Positions 57,816 to 64,000 of a stretch of DNA of 64,000 nt are shown piece by piece. Each line of letters opens with the position of its first letter. The stretch's first letter is position 1. Both the position numbers and the translations under genes were made by a program. The notes below the pieces were generated by a model. The model saw nothing but the letters and a program-made list of their open reading frames with translations, was not told where the DNA came from and did not search any database. Source of the stretch: Niallia sp. NCCP-28. Its GTDB lineage: Bacteria > Bacillota > Bacilli > Bacillales > Cytobacillaceae. The stretch is from NCBI RefSeq assembly GCF_023168165.1, contig NZ_BQYJ01000002.1, positions 806,001-870,000 on the forward strand. Reading direction: 5' to 3'.

Positions 57816-58241
57816 ATGGCAAATAAAAAACTTCATCCTTCTGTAGAACAATTTAAAACATTTGTGAAAGCCAATCCAAAAATTATACAGGAAGTACGAA
57901 GAGGAAAATCAAGTTGGCAAGAGCTGTTTGAGGAATGGTATTTATTAGGAGAGGAAGATACTCGTTGGGACAACTATCGAAGTGAACCAATACAAGCAAA
58001 GGAAAAAACAACAGATAATACTAATTCCAGTAAGTCAGTATGGATGTCTACGGTGATGGACTCGATTAAAAGTATGGACCAAAATCAGCTTCAAGGATAT
58101 ATCGCCAACCTAAATCAAGCACTAGGGACGATTCAAGGTGTTATTTCTCAATTTTCAGCTGGCGGAACAACAGCTAAAAGCTCCAATAAAACGAGTGGAG
58201 AGAAAAAGCCTTCAGGACCTTTTTCATTCCGCCAAGATTAA
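57816..58241 (+). CDS. ylbD: Spore coat protein YlbD
   Basis: This 141-residue protein starts KLHPSVEQFKTFVKANPKII and has QELFEEWYLLGEEDTRW and SMDQNQLQGYIANLNQALGTIQGVISQF, the YlbD coat-protein family. The C-terminus is polar and low-complexity. GAGGTG precedes ATG. ylbE follows after 14 bp, so they share a transcript. Sporulation-stage expression is expected from the family. Confidence 0.9.
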   Translation: MANKKLHPSVEQFKTFVKANPKIIQEVRRGKSSWQELFEEWYLLGEEDTRWDNYRSEPIQAKEKTTDNTNSSKSVWMSTVMDSIKSMDQNQLQGYIANLNQALGTIQGVISQFSAGGTTAKSSNKTSGEKKPSGPFSFRQD

Positions 58242-58255
58242 GGATGTGTTAACGA

Positions 58256-58495
58256 ATGCGACCGACGATTAAAGAATATATTTCTCAAAGTCCAGAATTG
58301 CAGAAGTTTATTCGTGAACAGCCACAGTGGTATCGAGAATTAAGCCGCAACCCTAACGAGCTAGAAGCGTTTGAAGTTGCTTCCTTACATTATTATAAAA
58401 AAACAATTCCTGATCATGTTGCAAAATTTTCAAATGGTGTACAAATGGCTTCCATGATGGTCAGCATGTTTCAAGCGATGAATGAACAATCTTGA
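58256..58495 (+). CDS. ylbE: YlbE-like protein
   Basis: This 79-residue protein contains IREQPQWYRELSRNP and LHYYKKTIPDHVAKFSNGVQMASMM, the YlbE pattern. Soluble, function unknown. Translated right after ylbD, a pairing kept throughout bacilli. Confidence 0.9.
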   Translation: MRPTIKEYISQSPELQKFIREQPQWYRELSRNPNELEAFEVASLHYYKKTIPDHVAKFSNGVQMASMMVSMFQAMNEQS

Positions 58496-58610
58496 TTGCT
58501 AACATATTGAAATGTTTATGTTTTTGCAAAATAGAAATGGCTTAGGAAAGAGTAAAAAGGAGCACTGCAGAGAATACTAACAAAAAATGAAATTTTCAGG
58601 AGTGTTCTTA

Positions 58611-59036
58611 TTGAAAAAACTACTATTAAACAGTATCCCTGTCTTGTTTCTTTTTACTGCCTGCAGTCATGATATTCCAGATAAGGACGTAAAGCCCCAA
58701 AAGGAGTCAGCGATAGATAGATACTCTTTCTCCCATGCAGTACAAGCATCAGCGGTTGCTCTTAATGAGCAAGAAATAACGGTGCATCATGTTGTCAGAG
58801 GGAGCTCTGTATTTATTGAGTGCAGATTAAATTCTTTATCGTTTCGGAAAAACAATCCCAAAAAACAAGCGAAACTATTGTTGAAAGTAGATGGTCAATT
58901 AGTAAGTGAGCATCACTCTGCTGCATTTGTAGTGAGGGATTTGAGTGCAGGAGAACATAAGCTGGTGGTAGAGGCGGTAAATGCTAACAATAAACCTTAC
59001 CATTTAAGCAAAGAATTTACAGTGACCATTCAATAA
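58611..59036 (+). CDS. Lipoprotein of unknown function
   Basis: This 141-residue protein has a signal peptide with lipobox LFTAC (Cys ~18) and a mature part rich in beta strands (Ig-like: AKLLLKVDGQLVSEHHSAAF, SAGEHKLVVEAVNANNKPY). TTG 58611 follows AGGAGTG and is preferred over ATG 58587, which has no ribosome site. It is inserted between ylbE and ylbF; I recall no gene at this place in B. subtilis. Confidence 0.7.
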   Translation: MKKLLLNSIPVLFLFTACSHDIPDKDVKPQKESAIDRYSFSHAVQASAVALNEQEITVHHVVRGSSVFIECRLNSLSFRKNNPKKQAKLLLKVDGQLVSEHHSAAFVVRDLSAGEHKLVVEAVNANNKPYHLSKEFTVTIQ

Positions 59037-59110
59037 TGAAGATTAAAAAAACTCAAGCCTTTTCTTTCCCAGCTATTTCAAGTAAAATATAGTTGGAGGT
59101 GAGCGGATAC

Positions 59111-59560
59111 GTGCTTGCTACAACTGAAATAATTATTATTCAAGAAGAAGCAGAGGCAATTGCTGAAATGATCGTAGATTCAGATGTCGCCGAACAATAT
59201 CGTATTTGTTTATCCAATTTAAATACAAACCAAAAAACGCAGCAAAAAATTCTTCGTTTTAATGAAATGAAGGATCTTTATGAAGAAGTGCAGCGTTTCG
59301 GTAAATATCATCCTGAATATAAAAAGGTAATGATGGATATTCGAGTGCTGAAGAGGGAAATGGATCTTGATCATCATGTAGCTGCATTTAAAGTGGCAGA
59401 AAATAATCTGCAAAAACTCCTTGATGAGATAAGTGTTATGATTGGCCGGTCTGTATCGGAATATGTAAAGGTTCCTACAGGAAATCCATTTTTTGATGAA
59501 ATTTCTGGCTGTAGTTCTGGAGGATGCGGTAGCGGCGGCAGTTGCAGTTGTTCTGCCTAA
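59111..59560 (+). CDS. ylbF: YlbF, subunit of the RicA-RicF-RicT (Y) complex
   Basis: This 149-residue helical protein has VQRFGKYHPEYKKVMMDIRVLKREMDL and a cysteine-rich tail (CSSGGCGSGGSCSCSA) that in the family takes part in iron-sulfur clusters of the RicAFT complex, needed for mRNA processing by RNase Y and for sporulation and competence. GTG 59111 with GGAGGTG nine bases upstream gives exactly the family length. Confidence 0.93.
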   Translation: MLATTEIIIIQEEAEAIAEMIVDSDVAEQYRICLSNLNTNQKTQQKILRFNEMKDLYEEVQRFGKYHPEYKKVMMDIRVLKREMDLDHHVAAFKVAENNLQKLLDEISVMIGRSVSEYVKVPTGNPFFDEISGCSSGGCGSGGSCSCSA

Positions 59561-59566
59561 AATAAA

Positions 59567-59610
59567 GGGTGGCGAAAGCATATATATAAGGCTATCGCCG
59601 CCATTTTTTA
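59567..59610 (+). terminator. ylbF terminator
   Basis: GGTGGCGAAAGC pairs with GCTATCGCCGCC (one mismatch), followed by six T. Confidence 0.88.
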
Positions 59611-59810
59611 TATTTCAGTTAAGGTTTGATAAGCTGTTTGTTTGCTTGTTTTTTGTGTAAAAAACTACTATGATCGATGTACAGCAGCTAATAAGAAAAG
59701 ACATTCAATGGATAAATATACATAAATTATAATAGAAATCTATTCTGGTTTGCTATTGATGGTATGGCAGAATAAATGAAAAATACAGAAATGGATGAAG
59801 GAGATATAAC

Positions 59811-60086
59811 ATGCTAGGGCAAAGACAAGGGATTATTGTTTGGCTATACTCGTTAAAACAAGCCAAAACATTACGAAGATTTGGAAATGTTCACTATATA
59901 TCAAAAAGATTAAAATATGTGGTTATTTACACAAATCAAGAGGATGTAGAACAAGTGATGGCAAAAATCAACACCTACTCTTATGTGAAAAAAGTAGAGC
60001 CATCTTATAAACCATATTTGAAAGTGGAGTTTGAAAATTCTAAACCCGATAAAGCGAAAGAATACGATTATAAAATGGGCATATAA
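59811..60086 (+). CDS. ylbG: UPF0298 protein YlbG
   Basis: This 91-residue protein starts [29 protein letters not shown] and continues with [13 protein letters not shown], the YlbG pattern. ACT-like small fold, function unknown. AAGGAG precedes ATG. Followed by its own terminator. Confidence 0.92.
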   Translation: MLGQRQGIIVWLYSLKQAKTLRRFGNVHYISKRLKYVVIYTNQEDVEQVMAKINTYSYVKKVEPSYKPYLKVEFENSKPDKAKEYDYKMGI

Positions 60087-60115
60087 AGCGAAGGAGACAA
60101 TCTTTTGCTTTTTTT
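60085..60115 (+). terminator. ylbG terminator
   Basis: AAAGCGAAGGA pairs with TCTTTTGCTTT (two wobble pairs), then T-run. Confidence 0.8.
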
Positions 60116-60123
60116 ATGCATAA

Positions 60124-60290
60124 AAATAAAAAAACCCGCAAGCGATACTGCTTACAGGTTCCTTCTATATCCTTTAAAAAGGAAAGAAGGTAAAGGGAGA
60201 GGAGAAACCGGAGGAAGAACTTATGGGGAAACGTAAGTCTTCTCCGCGGTTGGCAACAACATCCTCTTATTAGATGCTGTTGTTTACAGT
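60124..60290. ncRNA. Structured element upstream of rsmD (ylbH leader-like), with a minus-strand terminator
   Basis: Minus strand: AACCTGTAAGC (60160-60150) pairs with GCTTGCGGGTT (60143-60133), then seven T, an intrinsic terminator. Upstream on that strand lie a long stem (CGGAG-AAG-ACTTA with TAAGT-CTT-CTCCG, 60209-60246) and a third hairpin (AACAGCATC/GATGTTGTT, ~60268-60294). Its place fits the published ylbH leader RNA motif of bacilli. The terminator orientation suggests the RNA may be made from the minus strand; strand is therefore left open. Confidence 0.55.
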
Positions 60291-60294
60291 ATTG

Positions 60295-60574
60295 CCAATG
60301 AACAGGTTCTTATACATTAGAAAAAAATTTTAGAGAATACTCAGCAAAAATACACTCTTTTAAAAAGTAAGCTAGATGAAAAATGTTTATTTTATAGCCG
60401 AATTATTTTCAAAAGCGAAAGAATGTTGGCTGCATACTTTGTTTATGGTAGGATAGGAAAGGATAAAGTAGAAGTCAAAGATTTATTGGCGGTTTTTATT
60501 GCTGCACAATATGAAAATTAAGTTTTTTAATAAGGATAAATAGTTTATTTATTAAAAGTATAGTGGTGATTACA
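60295..60574. other. Spacer upstream of rsmD
   Basis: 280 bp, AT-rich, no gene or strong hairpin; GTGGTG is the only ribosome-site-like sequence before rsmD. Confidence 0.4.
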
Positions 60575-61141
60575 ATGAGAGTAGTTTCTGGAGAAAATAA
60601 AGGAATTCCGTTAAAAGCAGTCCCGGGAAATTCTACTAGACCTACAACGGATAAAGTAAAAGAAGCAATATTTAATATGATTGGCCCCTATTTCAGAGGA
60701 GGCATCGCCTTAGATTTATTTGCAGGAAGCGGTGGCCTTGGAATTGAAGGATTAAGCAGAGGCTTGGCGCAGGCAGTATTTGTTGATAGAGAAGGGAAAG
60801 CTATTGCTACAATAAAATCCAATCTTGCTGCCTGCAAATTAGAAGATAAAGCAGAAATATACAGAAATGATGCCAACAGAGCAATAAAGGCACTTGTAAA
60901 AAGAGAACGCAGCTTCGATTTCATTTTTTTGGATCCGCCGTATAAGCTGCAACAATTAGAGCAGCTCCTTTCTACCATTGAAGAGGAACACTTGCTCAAA
61001 GCAGACGGGGTTATTGTTTGTGAGCATAGCTCTGATGTCGTTCTGCCAAAAAACGTTGGCCGTCTAGAACAGATAAAATATGAAAAGTATGGGATTATTG
61101 CGATTTCTATTTATCATTTTACATCTTGGGTGGAGGAATAA
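60575..61141 (+). CDS. rsmD: 16S rRNA m2G966 methyltransferase RsmD
   Basis: This 188-residue Rossmann methyltransferase (YlbH) has MRVVSGENKGIPLKAVPG...TRPTTDKVKEAIFN at its start, the SAM site LDLFAGSGGLGIEGLSRG and the catalytic DPPY in FIFLDPPYKL. It methylates G966 of 16S rRNA. ATG 60575 is used because the family starts at MRV; a GTG 12 bases upstream is in frame. coaD begins three bases after its stop. Confidence 0.95.
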   Translation: MRVVSGENKGIPLKAVPGNSTRPTTDKVKEAIFNMIGPYFRGGIALDLFAGSGGLGIEGLSRGLAQAVFVDREGKAIATIKSNLAACKLEDKAEIYRNDANRAIKALVKRERSFDFIFLDPPYKLQQLEQLLSTIEEEHLLKADGVIVCEHSSDVVLPKNVGRLEQIKYEKYGIIAISIYHFTSWVEE

Positions 61142-61639
<498 letters not shown>

Positions 61640-61649
61640 TTATACATAA

Positions 61650-61677
61650 AACCCCCGTTCAAGAGGAACGGGGGTTG
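61650..61677. terminator. coaD/ylbJ bidirectional terminator
   Basis: AACCCCCGTTC (61650-61660) pairs with GAACGGGGGTT (61666-61676). Confidence 0.9.
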
Positions 61678-61680
61678 TTC

Positions 61681-62901
61681 TTATATTGTTCTGTTTTTCA
61701 TGCGCCCCAGCAATATAAAACAATAAAAAAGCAAACAACCAATGGTAAATACGGGGCCGAACGTCGATAATTTTTCAAAAGCTGTTTGTATGAATGAAGA
61801 AGAGTCTCCTAATAGATCAGGAACTGCCATAGCTGGTTTTTCTGAAGTGAAAAAATGCTTGGCGAAAAAGTCCCATGAAAGAAATGTATAAAGGCATGCA
61901 AATAAAGCTTGTAAAATTCTTGCAAAGAAAAATGGTTTAAAGCGGATATCTGTTTGTGCAAGGATACTCGCTACTTGTGCTTGTACGCTTAAGCCGCTAA
62001 ACCCTAGGATAAAGCTTGTAATAATTGCCTTATGCATCAGCGTGGCAGATTCTGCATCGCTTGTTAGCTTGCTGCCCAGTGTGATTTCAAAAATTCCTGC
62101 AATAAAAGGAATGCTTAAATCGGCTGGAAAATGAAACAGCTGAAAAAAAGACTGGAGAAATTGTGCAAAAAAAGATGTGATATGTAGGTGAAATAATAGA
62201 CGATTGATGACGGAAAAAAGAATAATAAATCCACCGACCATAAGGAGAGACTGGATGGAAGAACTGACGGCATCGCCAAGCAGCTTTCCGATAGGCCGCT
62301 TATCCTTTAGGCGGGTACGATGCAGTTCCGTTAATGCTTTGCGCAAAGAAGGTCTCCTAATTTTTTCTGTTTTTTTCTTTTCATCTTTGCTGCCATAAAA
62401 CCTCATACAGATGCCCACCGTAAAATTAGCCAAATAATGGGCGAATGCCAGCAAAAACCCCAGTTTCGGATTATGAAAAAAAGCAGCAGATACAGCGCCG
62501 ATAATAAACATGGGATTGGAAGCATTGGAAAAGGAAGCAAGCCTTTCTGCTTCTATTTTTGTTAATTGCTTTTCTTCGCGTAGTCTCGCTGTTAATTTTG
62601 CCCCTGTTGGAAATCCGGATACCATTCCCATTGCCCAGACAAACCCGCCAACTCCTGGAACCCGAAAAAGGGGTCGCATCAAAGGCTCTAATAAGACACC
62701 TAGGAAACGGACAACACCAAATCCAATCATTATTTCTGAAAGAATCAAAAAAGGCAGCAAGGATGGAAATACGATGGTCCACCAAGTATTAAGTCCTTTT
62801 TTTGATGCGTCTACTGCAACGGCAGGAAAGGCTATTAAAGCAAATGCCAAAAGAGATGCAGATAAGGCCAATAAAATAGTTTTTATTTTTGAACGGTACA
62901 A
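61681..62901 (-). CDS. ylbJ: Sporulation integral membrane protein YlbJ
   Basis: This 406-residue protein has about ten membrane helices, with PSLLPFLILSEIMIGFGVVRFLG and GFPTGAKLTARLREEKQLTKIEAERL, the nucleoside-transporter-gate type fold of YlbJ. In B. subtilis it is needed for spore formation, expressed in the mother cell. TTG 62901 is nine bases after AAAGGAGG; the GTG at 62910 overlaps that site. No clear sigma-E promoter was identified. Confidence 0.9.
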   Translation of the reverse strand: MYRSKIKTILLALSASLLAFALIAFPAVAVDASKKGLNTWWTIVFPSLLPFLILSEIMIGFGVVRFLGVLLEPLMRPLFRVPGVGGFVWAMGMVSGFPTGAKLTARLREEKQLTKIEAERLASFSNASNPMFIIGAVSAAFFHNPKLGFLLAFAHYLANFTVGICMRFYGSKDEKKKTEKIRRPSLRKALTELHRTRLKDKRPIGKLLGDAVSSSIQSLLMVGGFIILFSVINRLLFHLHITSFFAQFLQSFFQLFHFPADLSIPFIAGIFEITLGSKLTSDAESATLMHKAIITSFILGFSGLSVQAQVASILAQTDIRFKPFFFARILQALFACLYTFLSWDFFAKHFFTSEKPAMAVPDLLGDSSSFIQTAFEKLSTFGPVFTIGCLLFYCFILLGRMKNRTI

Positions 62902-63232
62902 ATAAGGCACCCTCCTTTGTTATTGAAATGATTTTATAAGCAGTGCCAAAAAGAACAAAATAAACGTATAGTGCATAATAAAAAGTAGAAGCAAATATAC
63001 CTGCTATTTTTTCGATTGTCTTGTGAACCTCGTCCTATTTATCTCCTTATCCTTCAATATACTCATATCTAAAAAAAAAAGACCATAAGATTGATAAGCA
63101 AAGGTGTTTTTAAGAGAAGGAGAGGAGAAACATTTTCGATTATGAAACCTTTTTAAAGGTTCAAAATAGAAAGTGCATCCCAGTATATGAATGAATATAT
63201 TTTTCAATAAAATTGGAGAGGGGGAAAAAGGA
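62902..63232. other. Divergent ylbJ-ylbK intergenic region
   Basis: 331 bp with the leaders of both genes; GTATATT on the minus strand (~62994) is sigma-E -35-like but lacks a matching -10. Confidence 0.35.
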
Positions 63233-64000
63233 ATGGGGCCTCCAAAAATAGGGTTAGCGTTGGGATCAGGCGGGGCAAGAGGATTCGCTCATATTGGTGT
63301 AATAAAAGTTTTAACAGAAGAGAATATACCAATAGATTTTATTGCTGGAAGCAGCATCGGATCTATTGTTGCAACACTTTACGGAGCCGGATTAGATATA
63401 GAGCGATTATATGATTTATCTAAATTTTTTAAACGAAAATATTTTTTAGATTTTACTGTGCCGAAAATGGGATTTATTGCTGGTAATAAAGTAAAGGAAA
63501 TGATTCGTTTATTTACATTTGGGAAAAATATAGAAGAATTAGATATTCCTGTATCCGTTGTTGCGACAGATTTATTATCAGGGGAAAAAGTTGTGTTTTC
63601 AAAAGGTCCCATTGCAGAAGCGGTTCGAGCAAGCATTTCCATCCCAGGGATTTTTATTCCTGAAAAAATAGATGGCCGCCTTCTCGTAGATGGCGGTGTG
63701 ATAGATCGTGTGCCAGTTTCAGTTGTCAGAGAAATGGGAGCTGATCTAATTATTGCGGTCGATGTTGCGAATGTAAATATAACAGCGGAAATTAACTCGA
63801 TTTATGATGTGATTATGAGAAGTCTTGATATTATCCAAATGGAACTAGTGAATAGCAGAGAAATAGCAAGTGATTTTATGATTCGTCCTCCTGTTGAAAT
63901 GTTTAACAGCAAAGCATTTACTAATCTAGAGAAAATTATTGAACTGGGTGAAGAAGAAACAAGGAGACAAATGGGAAATATAAAAAAAATGATAAAAGAT
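63233..64000 (+). CDS. ylbK: Patatin-like phospholipase YlbK (3' end outside window)
   Basis: The frame is open to the window end (256 codons). The patatin hallmarks are complete: oxyanion loop GSGGARGFAHIG (~11-22), catalytic serine in GSSIG (~43-47) and the DGG aspartate in LLVDGGVID (~150). It would hydrolyse lipid esters in the cytoplasm; substrate unknown (NTE/RssA-like family). GGAGAGG precedes ATG. Divergent from ylbJ as in B. subtilis. Confidence 0.92.
   Translation, partial: MGPPKIGLALGSGGARGFAHIGVIKVLTEENIPIDFIAGSSIGSIVATLYGAGLDIERLYDLSKFFKRKYFLDFTVPKMGFIAGNKVKEMIRLFTFGKNIEELDIPVSVVATDLLSGEKVVFSKGPIAEAVRASISIPGIFIPEKIDGRLLVDGGVIDRVPVSVVREMGADLIIAVDVANVNITAEINSIYDVIMRSLDIIQMELVNSREIASDFMIRPPVEMFNSKAFTNLEKIIELGEEETRRQMGNIKKMIKD

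Overview
The window is low-GC Firmicute DNA from a Bacillaceae spore former. Gene order follows the Bacillus subtilis clpE-ykv-ptsHI-ykw-yku-pdh-ykt-yla-ftsW-cta-ylb segment almost gene for gene. Sporulation genes (ylaJ, ylbD, ylbJ), CtsR operators, T-rich intrinsic terminators and frequent TTG/GTG starts after strong Shine-Dalgarno sites support this. Identity is inferred from protein recognition and synteny; no search was run. No rRNA, tRNA or CRISPR array was seen.

Layout. 1-1.2 kb: 3' part of a SUMT/uroporphyrinogen-III synthase fusion. 1.2-8.5 kb: clpE with CtsR boxes, ykvI, an ACT/UPF0210 pair behind a glycine riboswitch, small proteins and a PilZ protein. 9-11 kb: ptsHI. 11.4-22.2 kb: ykwC, an MFS transporter, cheV, ykyB, a PAS-PAS-GGDEF-EAL protein, a C39-like protease, ykuI and a glutaredoxin. 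22.4-29 kb: ykuJ, a zinc-ribbon protein, darB, ccpC, dapH-dapL, ykuT, ykuV. 29.3-34.5 kb: ktrC, rpoY-rnjA, a long gap with a tiny cationic peptide unit, def, ykyA. 35-40 kb: pdhABCD. 40-46 kb: two small membrane proteins, speA, yktA, yktB, ykzI, yktC, ylaF. 46-52.8 kb: typA, ylaI, ylaJ, phoH-like ylaK, ylaL, a decayed tnpB, ylaN. 53-64 kb: ftsW, ctaB, ctaM, ylbC-ylbK (ylbK runs off the end), including rsmD and coaD.

Themes. Central carbon flux is represented by ptsHI, the PDH complex and ccpC, with a good CcpA-type site upstream of ccpC. Diaminopimelate synthesis (dapH, dapL) is interrupted by a terminator-containing structured spacer that looks like an attenuator. c-di-GMP proteins (PilZ, GGDEF-EAL, YkuI) and c-di-AMP/potassium proteins (DarB, KtrC) are both present. 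The block between ftsW and ctaB that holds pycA and ctaA in B. subtilis, and the ctaCDEFG block after ctaB, are missing here. A mobile-looking inverted-repeat element sits between ftsW and ctaB. At least four families of dispersed repeats occupy the intergenic regions.

Most unusual items: the glycine riboswitch in front of an ACT-domain/UPF0210 operon, the dapH-dapL leader with mutually exclusive pairings, a complete transcription unit for a 23-residue lysine/leucine peptide between rpoY and def, and the structured element between ylbG and rsmD that ends in a minus-strand terminator.
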